64,000 bases of DNA from Photobacterium aquimaris (GCF_002954455.1 NZ_MSCC01000004.1:6783-70782); one strand, 5' to 3'; counted from the stretch's first letter, positions 17,604-25,940 are shown. Notes: a model not told the origin generated them from the letters alone. A program made the numbers and translations.

Positions 17604-17777
17604 ATGTTTGAATTTTTGTTTGATATTATTTGCCTACCTTTAGATTTGTTTTTCGGTTTACTTAACCACGTTTTTAGTAACTTGGTTGAGGCGATTATAG
17701 GTGTATTTCTTTTAATCGTAATGCTGTTTAATGCGTATGGTGAGAATATTAGAAGAAACATGCCAAGATTTTTCTGA
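17604..17777 (+). CDS. 57-residue hydrophobic protein
   Basis: ATG at 17604, TGA at 17775-17777, preceded by AGAGAAACTG. The product starts MFEFLFDIICLPLDLFFGLL, has two hydrophobic stretches (the second LVEAIIGVFLLIVMLF) and ends basic (ENIRRNMPRFF). It is followed at once by a terminator that it shares with the convergent traG-like gene, which supports it being a real small gene. Function unknown. Confidence 0.5.
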   Translation: MFEFLFDIICLPLDLFFGLLNHVFSNLVEAIIGVFLLIVMLFNAYGENIRRNMPRFF

Positions 17778-17807
17778 TGAAAATGCTCATTCCTGAAAGT
17801 AATCCAT

Positions 17808-17836
17808 AAAAAAAGGAGCTTATTAGCCCCTTTTTT
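17808..17836. terminator. Bidirectional terminator
   Basis: AAAAAAAGGAGCT pairs with AGCCCCTTTTTT (one mismatch) between convergent genes. Confidence 0.7.
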
Positions 17837-17857
17837 ATTGTGCCGCTCTAAATATTT

Positions 17858-19570
17858 CTATTTATTTCCGTTACTCATCCCACTTTTAATTGCGGAAGAA
17901 GCTGCGCCAGTCACGCCTCCCGTAGCAGCACCAGCAGCCGAATTTAATGCAGCTTGTGATCCCTTACTGGTATCTTCTGAGGTTGATTCAGCCATTTGCA
18001 TTGGAGCTATCATCTTTACACCTAACCAACCAACAAACATGTACCAGACACCAACTAATGTGTATGTGGCGTATTGACCTATAATTGTCATGGCTGCGAG
18101 AACATTCAATGAATCAGATTGTTCCATTGCAGAGTTAGACATAACGGCTGTATGCCTAAATGACAAAATCACTTCGTCTATAAGATTACCGAGTTCTAAG
18201 AAGAACCTTGAGAAATCAATAGCAAAATAAGCCACCAGCACAGTTAGTAATGTTTTAGGACTAAAGCCAGTAAAGAACAAAATTAAAGGAATAGAAATAA
18301 TCAAGACCCCCTTAATTACTGAGATCACAAGTGGTGCAACTAGCTGATAGCCATGAACCTTTTGACTTTTGAACATTGAACTAATACTTGCAACACCACC
18401 ATTCAGTACATGTCCTGCAGAATCCAAATCATCAAATGCCCCTTTTGTTAAAGACCACGCCATTTTTGCGTAATCAACTCCATCATTTGCAGCATTTTGC
18501 CAATCAGACATCGTTTGTGACGCTACATTTAGTATCGAACCTTTGTTATTAACGATATTAGAGAAAAGCAAACGGGTATTCTGTTCTTCACTATTTGTCG
18601 TATCGCCAACACTGATTGCCTTAAATTCATCCTTTGCATCACCATTACGAACGTCACTTCTTAGCTTATTCTTGATCTCATTAGCGACCTCAGCACACGT
18701 AACAACACCTACACCGTAATCCTCAGATGTACTAATGTTGGCATCATTAAATTGGATAGAACCAGTAGAGCCAGTCCAATTATTCTTACGAATTTTCATT
18801 AACATTGTGTTGCGATCACCCTCAACACCATCAACCTTGCCATTGTACATATCTGTAATATCTTTCGAGTCAAAAGCATAATCTTGGCCTTTGATTGATG
18901 CAGAACGTAAATTTTGATCTCTTGATTTACGATCTAGTGCTTGCGAATAACATTGTTTATTAAAATCTTTTACTAAATTTTGTAGTTTGGGGTTATCCGG
19001 CTCATAAGTCTCAATTTTCGAGAATGCATATCTCATTGATGTATGTGAAACGCAAGGTAAAGCAGCCACGGACGCATTAGTTAAACCAATACTTAACTGA
19101 TTCATTAAACCAGTCGCAAGAGTTGGTGATGAAGCCGGTATCACACGAATAAACGGGTTATTTAAAAATGCGCTTTTATCTACTCCATTGAATATACCTA
19201 AGCCGTTTCTATTTGAATCTGCACCACCAGAACTACTTATAGAACCACCACCAACCAAACATGAGTAGTTCTTTACGCTAATAGAAGCTGGTGAAACTGA
19301 ACCATTACTTGATAAGGGCTTACATGCAAACAGCATAACGACAAACATCGTAATAATACCGACCTCTATGTGTTTATAAGCCTGTATAGCAGAACTACCC
19401 TCGTCAACACCTTGCTTACGAGCTTGACCAATAGCCGCTATCATTAAAATGATAAATGGGATTAAAAATAGTTTTGTTGCTTCTAAAATTGACCAGATCT
19501 CACCTGACATATACGTTGCCAGCGGCAGCATAAATACATCACTAAGATCATTTGAAACCATTGTCATCAT
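17858..19570 (-). CDS. traG: TraG-like mating-pair membrane protein (MPF_G type)
   Basis: 570 residues with at least five membrane segments: IWSILEATKLFLIPFIILMIAA and IITMFVVMLFACKP near the N-terminus, then a large Cys-containing periplasmic loop (about 80-390), then LVISVIKGVLIISIPLILFF, LLTVLVAYFAIDF and YTLVGVWYMFVGWLGV, with a Gly/Ala/Ser-rich tail. This plan matches the TraG N-terminal-domain proteins at the end of MPF_G clusters in ICEs, here directly after TIGR03755, TIGR03756 and TIGR03757-like genes in the known order. It should act in the inner membrane in mating-pair stabilisation. No peptidoglycan or coupling ATPase domain. Confidence 0.75.
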   Translation of the reverse strand: MMTMVSNDLSDVFMLPLATYMSGEIWSILEATKLFLIPFIILMIAAIGQARKQGVDEGSSAIQAYKHIEVGIITMFVVMLFACKPLSSNGSVSPASISVKNYSCLVGGGSISSSGGADSNRNGLGIFNGVDKSAFLNNPFIRVIPASSPTLATGLMNQLSIGLTNASVAALPCVSHTSMRYAFSKIETYEPDNPKLQNLVKDFNKQCYSQALDRKSRDQNLRSASIKGQDYAFDSKDITDMYNGKVDGVEGDRNTMLMKIRKNNWTGSTGSIQFNDANISTSEDYGVGVVTCAEVANEIKNKLRSDVRNGDAKDEFKAISVGDTTNSEEQNTRLLFSNIVNNKGSILNVASQTMSDWQNAANDGVDYAKMAWSLTKGAFDDLDSAGHVLNGGVASISSMFKSQKVHGYQLVAPLVISVIKGVLIISIPLILFFTGFSPKTLLTVLVAYFAIDFSRFFLELGNLIDEVILSFRHTAVMSNSAMEQSDSLNVLAAMTIIGQYATYTLVGVWYMFVGWLGVKMIAPMQMAESTSEDTSKGSQAALNSAAGAATGGVTGAASSAIKSGMSNGNK

Positions 19571-19579
19571 AATGAATAC

Positions 19580-20914
19580 CTAAATGCTAAGACTGCTTGC
19601 GCCATTAGAGAGCTTACGATCTTCAATACGCTCAGATGTTAGTTTTTGTGCTGATGTTGTTGTGCTAGCACGGATCTTTAATTCCTCGTAATAATTCTTA
19701 ACTGAATTATCGAGTAGTATTAATCGCTCTTTTGCAGTAGTAGAAATGGCTTCATTGTTAATTAACTTTGAGTTAGATAAACCCGTTAGGATTATCTGGC
19801 GTACTAAAACGATTTTGTTAAGAACACGGGCAGTTGCTAGCTCAGTAGAAATGTGATCTAACATTGCTTGTTGCATAACAGGCTTCTCACGACTTAGATT
19901 AAGGAACATATTTCGTGTAATTGGATACGTTGAAGCACTGATAGATTCAAGATCGCTTGTACGGATACTGTTAGGTTTGTAATTACGCATTAATGCGGAT
20001 AATTGCCCTTTGGCTATAACGGCCTCAGCATCAATTAGCTGTGATACTGTTTGTGGTGGTGTTGATTTAACTGAATCACACCCCTCACAAGAACGCATTT
20101 CAACTTCACCAATAAGGTTGCGGGCAAAAGACTCTGCATCAAGCGCAGTTGGAAACTCTTTCTTTAGAACCGGCATAGCATTACCAGAACCACCGTTAAC
20201 CACACCACGGCACAAACCAGTGCCAGACTCAGTTAACATACACCAGCCAGCTTTAACTGTTTGATTGACAACTTTTAATGCAGGTGTTGTTTTACCACCA
20301 TATTTTTGACCATCAATACCTTTAACACCGCCATTACCATTCCGTAATTCTTTACTTTTCATAAAGGCACTAATATCAACTGACGTATTCGGACTTGCAG
20401 TATCGAGCAGCTTGTCACCCATAGCTAGTTTACCCATTACAGACTCAGGCGCGTTATCCACTAACAGATTTTGAACACCCTCACACGACTTTAGTGCAGA
20501 TAAGTAATCGGTATAACCAGCGTCTACGCCATGTTGTAGAAACTTAAATAGCCCTGGGTTTGCTTCTTGAATAAGACGACTAGCCAAGCCCATAACCGCC
20601 CCTTTCGCGTTAGTAATAACTGCATCAAACATCGTTGAAAGATTACCTTGTGCAAACGAGCTGCCCACGGCAATTGCTGGACTGAATGAGCCACAAGAAT
20701 TACTAATATTTACGTTTGCACGCGCAAGATTGTTGTACTGACTTTGTTCTTTGAGTCTATCTAGCTTGATATGACTAATACTACGGGCAAAATCATCTTC
20801 CGTAATAAAGGAAGTGTCTTGTGCCGCATGAGAGGAAACAGACACGGATAAAGACAAAGCAACCGCAAGGGCTATACGAGAAATATAGGATGGAGAATTT
20901 GAATTTGTTTTCAT
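19580..20914 (-). CDS. MPF_G transfer protein, TIGR03755 (PFL_4711) family
   Basis: About 444 residues from MKTNSN, with a signal peptide (ISRIALAVALSLSVSVSSHAA). Contains repeated Cys positions (NSCGSFS, SCEGVQN, GWCMLTESGTGLC, SCEGCDS). I assign it to the integrating-conjugative-element family TIGR03755 by this Cys pattern and by gene order with its two upstream partners; that is memory, not a search. Probably periplasmic or outer-membrane linked. The start at 20914 is preferred to 20947 because it has GGATAAG upstream and begins the signal peptide. Confidence 0.72.
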   Translation of the reverse strand: MKTNSNSPSYISRIALAVALSLSVSVSSHAAQDTSFITEDDFARSISHIKLDRLKEQSQYNNLARANVNISNSCGSFSPAIAVGSSFAQGNLSTMFDAVITNAKGAVMGLASRLIQEANPGLFKFLQHGVDAGYTDYLSALKSCEGVQNLLVDNAPESVMGKLAMGDKLLDTASPNTSVDISAFMKSKELRNGNGGVKGIDGQKYGGKTTPALKVVNQTVKAGWCMLTESGTGLCRGVVNGGSGNAMPVLKKEFPTALDAESFARNLIGEVEMRSCEGCDSVKSTPPQTVSQLIDAEAVIAKGQLSALMRNYKPNSIRTSDLESISASTYPITRNMFLNLSREKPVMQQAMLDHISTELATARVLNKIVLVRQIILTGLSNSKLINNEAISTTAKERLILLDNSVKNYYEELKIRASTTTSAQKLTSERIEDRKLSNGASSLSI

Positions 20915-21007
20915 TATTATGCTTATCCAGTTTAATAAGATAAACACATTGTATGGTGTATGCGTTATCGCCCCTGTTTTAGAGCGACAACGCTATATCT
21001 TTACTCT

Positions 21008-21028
21008 GATATTGTTGTTTGCAAAATC
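21008..21028. promoter_or_regulatory. Dyad operator candidate (GATATTG-TTGTTTG-CAAAATC)
   Basis: One arm perfect, the other 6 of 7; the spacer read on the minus strand is CAAACAA. It lies in the 121-base gap before the TIGR03755-like gene. Confidence 0.65.
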
Positions 21029-21035
21029 AAGTCAC

Positions 21036-22208
21036 TTACCAACCACCGATATATGCGCCCTTTCTCTCACAGCAAACATATTTACGCCACATTTGAAACA
21101 CGTAGTTCCTACTATCTGTTTTGGGCTCATTTGTGCCAGCGTAATTACTCACACCACTAAAAGGCATCGTTGTACATTGCTTACCAGCGAATTTTTTTGG
21201 TAACAAGACTTTCCATTTACCATTTTGAAGATCGACTTTATTATCAAAGAATTGTTTGCCGTCCGTAGAGTTCCCCATTTTCATCACTGTATGAATACCT
21301 GACGAATTTGTTACCAACACACCAGCACGTAACGCTGATATAGCAGCACCTATAAATGGACTTGGATTTTCTGTTCTACCAATCCGAGGATAAAGCGATC
21401 CCCATAACGCACCAGCAGGGTTCGCGCCATAATCGTTGACTTGAACGCTCGCTTTGTCAGTTATACTCATATACGCATAACGAAACGCATTTACGGTTTC
21501 CCAAATCCCTAAACGCCACTCAATATCTGTAAAGGAATGCATGTATGTTTTGAATGGGGTTGCACCTGAATCGCAGTAACCGATCTGATTGTACATAGTG
21601 CCAATAATACTATCGTGCAGAGTAATCAATGGATTGCCCATTACATGAACATCATGGAAACCATCACCCTCAGAGTCATTGTTATTCATCTTGTTACCCT
21701 TGAGAGTAACTTTAGAAAATAATGAATTACCAAGTGACTTTGCCACCTTATTGTTGAGTTTGGCATAAGATGTTGGTGTATCGTTTATATCATGGAAAAC
21801 CTCAACAATTGCATCTGGGCTATAGTGAGAAACTTTTAATGATGTTTTTACTGATACTGAAAAAACCTCAAACTTTAACCATATACAACCACCAGTAATC
21901 TTCCAATCAACACATTGCAAATCAAAGCCAGCTTTCCAATCATCGGCTAAAGAAGACTTGCTATCATCTTTAAGTGTGACTTTTTTACCACCGACAGTTG
22001 TAACAATTGTATTTGCATTATTATCCTCAGCAATCATGGCATCAAAACTATTATCACCTTGGCCAACAAACTGATTAACATCACTGTAGCGATCTTGATT
22101 GGAAAAAGAGGAATTATTAGTATCTACGCCAGAATTGTTGTTTGCCGCCATTACAGGAGCAGTAAGCAGAGTCATAACCAGAGTAATAGCATTTATTTTA
22201 TTAAACAT
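21036..22208 (-). CDS. MPF_G transfer protein, TIGR03756 (TraU-like) family
   Basis: 390 residues with a signal peptide (MFNKINAITLVMTLLTAPVMA). Conserved features of the TraU-related family are visible: CVDWKITGGCIWLKFEVF, HYSPDAIVEVFHDI, IGYCDSGATPFKTYMHSF, WRLGIWETVNA and a late MWRKYVCCERKGAY with a Cys pair. TraU-type proteins are periplasmic and needed for DNA transfer and mating stability. It overlaps the end of the TIGR03757-like gene by 8 bases, so the two are co-translated. Confidence 0.82.
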   Translation of the reverse strand: MFNKINAITLVMTLLTAPVMAANNNSGVDTNNSSFSNQDRYSDVNQFVGQGDNSFDAMIAEDNNANTIVTTVGGKKVTLKDDSKSSLADDWKAGFDLQCVDWKITGGCIWLKFEVFSVSVKTSLKVSHYSPDAIVEVFHDINDTPTSYAKLNNKVAKSLGNSLFSKVTLKGNKMNNNDSEGDGFHDVHVMGNPLITLHDSIIGTMYNQIGYCDSGATPFKTYMHSFTDIEWRLGIWETVNAFRYAYMSITDKASVQVNDYGANPAGALWGSLYPRIGRTENPSPFIGAAISALRAGVLVTNSSGIHTVMKMGNSTDGKQFFDNKVDLQNGKWKVLLPKKFAGKQCTTMPFSGVSNYAGTNEPKTDSRNYVFQMWRKYVCCERKGAYIGGW

Positions 22209-22677
22209 TATTACGCCCTACCTTTTTACGCCATTTTCTTACTGCATTAGAAACCATATCACCATAGACAACGTACTCACCATTAATTACTACGGCTGGC
22301 ACACTTTTAAGCTCATAATTCATCGCGCTAGTAATACCAGTAGTGGTGTTCTTAAACGCCTTTTTATTTTCCTTTGCCCATTCAATAACACGTTCTTTAG
22401 CGAATCGTTTGTAATTCTGGAAACTACCAAAACGTTTCGGATCGTATTTAGGTATAGATTCCGTAGCCTGTTCACTTAAAACATCAATTTTATCAATAAC
22501 ATTAACAACCAATCCTTTAGAGTTTGGTTTGACGTTCACAACACTTGATACGGTTTCGTTTGTAGTAAACACTTCAACAGTTTTTGGGTTTGGTATTGAA
22601 GCGAAAGAGGACGAACTGAAACAGATAGTGGCGATGTATAGGATTTTGAATCGACTCATGCTTTCTCTACTACTCAT
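22201..22677 (-). CDS. MPF_G transfer protein, TIGR03757 family, thioredoxin-like
   Basis: 158 residues. A signal peptide runs to SSSFASI; the mature part begins with VEVFTTNE and ends with KSVPAVVINGEYVVYGDMVSNAVRKW, which is the family's cis-Pro-like segment of a thioredoxin-type fold; no CxxC is present. Related to TrbC-like proteins of F-type systems. First gene of the cluster that continues with the TIGR03756, TIGR03755 and TraG-like proteins. A second start MSRFK seven codons in is equally possible. Confidence 0.78.
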   Translation of the reverse strand: MSSRESMSRFKILYIATICFSSSSFASIPNPKTVEVFTTNETVSSVVNVKPNSKGLVVNVIDKIDVLSEQATESIPKYDPKRFGSFQNYKRFAKERVIEWAKENKKAFKNTTTGITSAMNYELKSVPAVVINGEYVVYGDMVSNAVRKWRKKVGRNNV

Positions 22678-22755
22678 TATGATTTAATGACCAGATATTA
22701 AGCATTTAATGTTCAAGGCATGGTTTTAGTATGTTTAGTGCTTATTTTTAAGTTA

Positions 22756-22776
22756 GATTTTGAAGATTACAAAATC
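22756..22776. promoter_or_regulatory. Dyad operator candidate (GATTTTG-AAGATTA-CAAAATC)
   Basis: A perfect 7+7 inverted repeat with 7-base spacer, 79 bases before the first gene of the distal MPF_G operon. This is one of the two perfect copies. Confidence 0.72.
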
Positions 22777-22798
22777 AATTAGGTATGGCGGTTTTGTT

Positions 22799-22882
22799 AT
22801 GACTATTTTTTGTTACTGCAAATCTTGTTGCGGTTCTGGTAGATATAATACCTATTATGTCAAACCGAGGGCGAAAGCATAA
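22799..22882 (+). CDS. Possible 27-residue Cys-rich peptide
   Basis: ATG to TAA, starting MTIFCYCKSCCGSGRYNTYY, with four Cys and a basic tail. No clear ribosome site. It lies between the transfer operon and hok. Could be chance. Confidence 0.2.
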   Translation: MTIFCYCKSCCGSGRYNTYYVKPRAKA

Positions 22883-23021
22883 ATTTACTTAATTTATAGG
22901 TTTGAAGGTTCATGGCAAAAAAATGATAGGGAGTAGACGAGTTAATGTATAATCAGCGCGGGTGCTCTTGGCTATCTAGTCTTGAGCAACGAACAAAAAT
23001 GTTTTGTGATAGGCCAGATAG

Positions 23022-23060
23022 ATGAAAGCCCCGTTAATTTTAAATCAACGAGGCCAACAA
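23022..23060. ncRNA. Presumed Sok antisense / mok translation-start region of hok
   Basis: The hok leader holds an upstream ATG at 23022 and a stem (GCCCCGTT at 23028-23035 with AACGAGGC at 23047-23054) like the mok/Sok-target region of plasmid R1. By analogy the antisense Sok RNA should be transcribed from the minus strand across this point; its ends cannot be placed. The upstream start is in frame with hok and would give an 80-residue product. Confidence 0.5.
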
Positions 23061-23114
23061 ATGACTCTAGACAATTCATATGTTAGTGCCTCTCACTATA
23101 GGAGGCAAGTAAAA

Positions 23115-23264
23115 ATGCCAAAAAGAAACTTCCCAACAGGATTACTAATTGTGTGTCTCACATTATTAGTTGCATTGGCACTCGTCAGGGATGACTTGTG
23201 TGAAGTTCAGTACCAGGATGGTACTAAACTCTTTAAGGCGGTACTTGCCTACGAAGTGAGATAA
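23115..23264 (+). CDS. hok: Hok/Gef-family membrane toxin of a type I addiction module
   Basis: 49 residues from the ATG at 23115, with GGAGG eight bases upstream. The family pattern is complete: a short basic N-terminus (MPKRNFP), one membrane span (TGLLIVCLTLLVALALV), then RDDLCEVQYQDG and a tail ending AYEVR. Hok depolarises the inner membrane and kills cells that lost the plasmid, because unstable Sok antisense RNA no longer blocks translation. The surrounding leader has the mok/Sok architecture. This is a plasmid stability locus. Confidence 0.93.
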   Translation: MPKRNFPTGLLIVCLTLLVALALVRDDLCEVQYQDGTKLFKAVLAYEVR

Positions 23265-23274
23265 TCTAGCCTAA

Positions 23275-23300
23275 ATGGTGGGGCAATCATGCCTCACCAT
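23275..23300 (+). terminator. Terminator hairpin after hok
   Basis: ATGGTGGGGC pairs with GCCTCACCAT (one G-T pair) around six bases, followed by TTTC. It may also pair with the 5' end of the message, as in hok mRNA, but that is not demonstrable here. Confidence 0.65.
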
Positions 23301-23390
23301 TTCAGGTTTGTTTGGTTACATTGCCAATGAGCACCCAATCCTCATACTTTAAAATCAGTCTCATTTAACATCACAAGTTTTATGCGTACT

Positions 23391-23428
23391 GAAGCGTCCA
23401 GATACAAAAAAGGCCACCGAGGCGACCT
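23391..23428 (-). terminator. Terminator after the retron module; also a diverged repeat
   Basis: On the minus strand GGTCGCC...GGTGGCC forms a hairpin followed by TTTTTT. The 38-base block starting CGTCCAGATACAA recurs at 25526-25563 with about five differences. Confidence 0.65.
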
Positions 23429-23460
23429 CTTAGAACTATTCAATTAAAATGCGTGATATC

Positions 23461-24420
23461 TTAATTGTCTTTAATCGAAAGTTTAATTGTATTTAACAAT
23501 GTTCTATATTTTTTTCCTTGATATTCATTAAGTTGCTTTAGTTTTCCCACTTTTGAACTCACGGAACTAAATACTTTTAAGTAATTTTCATATGTACATT
23601 GTTTATCGACAAATAAAATATGAAGATTATGAACAGCACTTCTGATTAACTGTTTCTCGTCATGACCAAAACTAGGTCGCCGGCCATTAACCCCTACTCG
23701 ATGCACTGTTTGGTATGTACCATTACCTAATACTTCATGCTTCTTTTTATTTGGCTCAAGGCCGTAATAACGAAGCATCCCATATATTAAGGCTATAACC
23801 TCACTAACTTTTGGCTTACTCATATAAGATTTAGCTGATACTGTAATATCATCCACATATCTAGTGTAAGTTAGTTCTTCCCTTGCTAGACGTGCAACTA
23901 GGATCGATTCTTTTTCCCACATTACTAGATTTGCTATATAACTACTGCAAATACCACCTTGTGGGACACTTCCATTTAAAGTTACTAAGTTTGTTAATGT
24001 CTTTGCTACGTTTTTAGGATAGTGAAATAAACGTATGAACATTTTTTCAACTTGCTCTGCTTTAATCGTAGGAAAAAAGTTAGAAATATCTTCACAGATT
24101 ACAATTTTACTTTTTGTGTGATTTTTTATATTTGTAATATATGAACGACCGCTAATTGAACCATGCATGTATTGAGGGTATATGACTTTTTTGAATATTT
24201 GAGTCTGAATTTTTCGATGGATTACTTTTAGAGTTTTATAAGCATCATAGGTGATACGCTGACCTCCCGTTTTTTTTTGCTCAACTCTGGCAACGCGATA
24301 AAAATCAGACGCGTTATTGGATAAGTAAATAACTCTGTTTAATGGGATTTGAAGTAAACGAGCTAAAGCGTTAATACTGCCGATAGTTTTAAAGTTATAT
24401 TTAGGAGTCAGAGTCATCAA
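23461..24420 (-). CDS. Retron-type reverse transcriptase
   Basis: 319 residues of a compact RT. Palm motifs are complete: EDISNFFPTI (Asp111), VPQGGICSS (PQG at 153-155) and the catalytic YVDD at 188-191. HGSISGRSYITN fits the bacterial RT motif before it, and two retron hallmarks occur as variants: NIKNH for NAxxH, and TVHRVGVN for VTGxxVN. Retron RTs copy a structured RNA (msr-msd) to branched cDNA and act in anti-phage defence. Its start overlaps the Xre gene stop by 20 bases. The RNA should be upstream; no clear msr-msd was identified. Confidence 0.88.
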   Translation of the reverse strand: MMTLTPKYNFKTIGSINALARLLQIPLNRVIYLSNNASDFYRVARVEQKKTGGQRITYDAYKTLKVIHRKIQTQIFKKVIYPQYMHGSISGRSYITNIKNHTKSKIVICEDISNFFPTIKAEQVEKMFIRLFHYPKNVAKTLTNLVTLNGSVPQGGICSSYIANLVMWEKESILVARLAREELTYTRYVDDITVSAKSYMSKPKVSEVIALIYGMLRYYGLEPNKKKHEVLGNGTYQTVHRVGVNGRRPSFGHDEKQLIRSAVHNLHILFVDKQCTYENYLKVFSSVSSKVGKLKQLNEYQGKKYRTLLNTIKLSIKDN

Positions 24421-24685
24421 TTAATTGATACATAAGTTGTTCTATCTTTATGGTTAACTCATCACTCATAGGTAGGTCTTGATCTTGAGATGCGAGAAAC
24501 ATAAATACAGATGTTGGAATGTTTAGCGCTGCACACAAATCATCAACAAGGCCAAAGTTTGGTTCTCTCTTTCCCTGCTCTAAAAGGGTTATATAAGAGG
24601 CACTTTTCCCAATCCTATTAGCTAAGTCTTTCTTAGATAATTTTCTGTGCTTACGGCACTTTTCTAAAGTATTTGAAAAATTCAT
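24401..24685 (-). CDS. Xre-family helix-turn-helix protein of the retron module
   Basis: 94 residues. A typical Cro/C1 domain covers 5-60 (LEKCRKHRKLSKKDLANRIG, then KSASYITLLEQGKREPNFGLVDDLCAALN), followed by an acidic tail. Translationally coupled to the RT. It could repress the module or act as the accessory protein of the retron, since some retron groups carry an HTH accessory protein. Cro/C1-type regulators often bind a palindrome at their own promoter, for which the region above 24960 is the candidate. Confidence 0.85.
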   Translation of the reverse strand: MNFSNTLEKCRKHRKLSKKDLANRIGKSASYITLLEQGKREPNFGLVDDLCAALNIPTSVFMFLASQDQDLPMSDELTIKIEQLMYQLIDDSDS

Positions 24686-24708
24686 AATAAAAAAATTAAT
24701 GGCTTACC

Positions 24709-24960
24709 TTACGGATTAAGAATAGAGAGTATAGTTTCAACAAATTTTGCTCCTTTATTGAGTACACCGAGTAACACTCCAAACGTTTCTAAAATGTCAC
24801 GTTTTGTTGTTTCAGAAGATGTCTTCCCTTCAAGTTCTGCATTAATTTGGTTGAGTAAATTCTCGACCTTAAGTTTCGTATTGCTATCTATATCATCATG
24901 TTTCTCACGTAAAATTAATTCTAGTACTTCACGTGAGTTCTTTAAAATTTGAGTATTCAT
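24709..24960 (-). CDS. Small third gene of the retron module
   Basis: 83 residues, helical, with a charged first part and an amphipathic to hydrophobic C-terminus (ETFGVLLGVLNKGAKFVETILSIL). It lies 23 bases before the Xre gene and is the first gene of the unit. No known family was recognised. The C-terminal helix could associate with membranes, so a toxic effector held in check by the RT complex is conceivable, as in other retrons; this is inference. Confidence 0.55.
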   Translation of the reverse strand: MNTQILKNSREVLELILREKHDDIDSNTKLKVENLLNQINAELEGKTSSETTKRDILETFGVLLGVLNKGAKFVETILSILNP

Positions 24961-25102
24961 AAATAACCTTTCTATTCGATATTGGGAAAATCCCCTCCAA
25001 AAAATTTGCCGAACCGAATAAAATGATATAGATAGCGTAAACCATCATCTTTAGAACAATTTATTGTTCTTATGCCCTCCAATATAACTAATATTTTTTT
25101 TC
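24961..25102 (-). other. Structured leader of the retron module; best place for msr-msd
   Basis: The minus strand holds a perfect hairpin AGAACAAT-AA-ATTGTTCT (25052-25069), a GGGGATTTTCCC fold, and TATTCG/CGAATA arms 36 bases apart (24977-25024). No a1/a2 pair or branching guanosine could be assigned with confidence. Confidence 0.3.
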
Positions 25103-25174
25103 TGTTAGCCTGTTAGCCTGTTAGCCTGTTAGCCTGTTAGCCTGTTAGCCTGTTAGCCTGTTAGCCTGTTAGCC
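25103..25174. repeat. Nine perfect tandem copies of TGTTAGCC
   Basis: An uninterrupted 72-base array of an 8-base unit, about 145 bases upstream of the retron module. Such arrays change length by slippage and can alter promoter spacing. Confidence 0.95.
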
Positions 25175-25413
25175 TTAGAAATACTACTTAATATAAGTTA
25201 CAACTCACTAGTACGATTCAATAAATGCCTAATATATTATGCTACATACATTATCTTCATTGACTTAACTGATTGCGTGAATTTGATGTGTTGGGTGACG
25301 TGGATTATCAATAAGATAATCGGCATTACTGCCAGTTACGATTCGAAAAAGGTCATTATTTTAAAGAACATCAGGACGAAACATCCTGTGATTTGAATTG
25401 TGACTCAAACGTG

Positions 25414-25444
25414 ACAAATAGTCAATAGTTTACAAATAGTCAAT
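25414..25444. repeat. Two 13-base direct repeats ACAAATAGTCAAT
   Basis: Copies at 25414-25426 and 25432-25444, 18 bases apart, in the AT-rich region between the retron and toxin modules. Possible protein-binding site. Confidence 0.6.
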
Positions 25445-25525
25445 TTATTAAAAACTAAAAATATTTACTCAATATCTGTATTTAATAACAATATGCATCT
25501 AATGTGATCCGATACCACGTAACGT

Positions 25526-25563
25526 CCAGATACAACAAAGGCCGCCTAAGCGACCTATTAAAT
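25526..25563 (-). terminator. Terminator after the RelE/ParE gene; second copy of the 38-base block
   Basis: On the minus strand GGTCGCTTAGGCGGCC then TTTGTTG. It shares CGTCCAGATACAA and most of the following bases with 23391-23428, so the retron unit lies between two related terminator blocks. Confidence 0.55.
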
Positions 25564-25586
25564 TGTTAACATTTAATATTAAAAAT

Positions 25587-25931
25587 TTATCTATGGACAA
25601 GACAATAGTCGATAAGCGTCTTTTGCATATCTTGTTTGTCACTAAGCATAAGCATGGCATAAACCATACTATTTGCTGCATCATAACGATAAACGATTTT
25701 TAGCCCGTCTGATTTGAATATACGGTAATCCACAATTCCAAAAAATTCTCTTATGTCTTGACATATCGGATACATTTCTGGATTTTCCAGTACAGTATAT
25801 TCAAACTTTTCAATCAGCTTTTCAACTCGATCTATGACCTTATTGTCATTATTCCATTGGGTGAAATAATCAATAATATCAAAAGTTGTATTTTCAAATG
25901 TCTCTAAAATAACTAATTTTTTCACAGGCAT
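25587..25931 (-). CDS. RelE/ParE-family toxin
   Basis: 114 residues with the family's compact pattern: a first helix pair (DIIDYFTQWNNDNKVIDRVEKLIEKFEYTVLENPEMYPICQDI) and the beta core FGIVDYRIFKSDGLKIVYRYDAANSMVYAMLMLSDKQDMQKTL. Members either cut ribosome-bound mRNA (RelE) or poison gyrase (ParE); the sequence alone does not decide. It follows its antitoxin by 9 bases in the usual antitoxin-first order. Confidence 0.85.
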   Translation of the reverse strand: MPVKKLVILETFENTTFDIIDYFTQWNNDNKVIDRVEKLIEKFEYTVLENPEMYPICQDIREFFGIVDYRIFKSDGLKIVYRYDAANSMVYAMLMLSDKQDMQKTLIDYCLVHR

Positions 25932-25940
25932 ATGACCTCG

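Noticed and set aside
25081..25180. The TGTTAGCC array as a CRISPR array
   Set aside because: Units are 8 bases and contiguous with no spacers; no cas genes.
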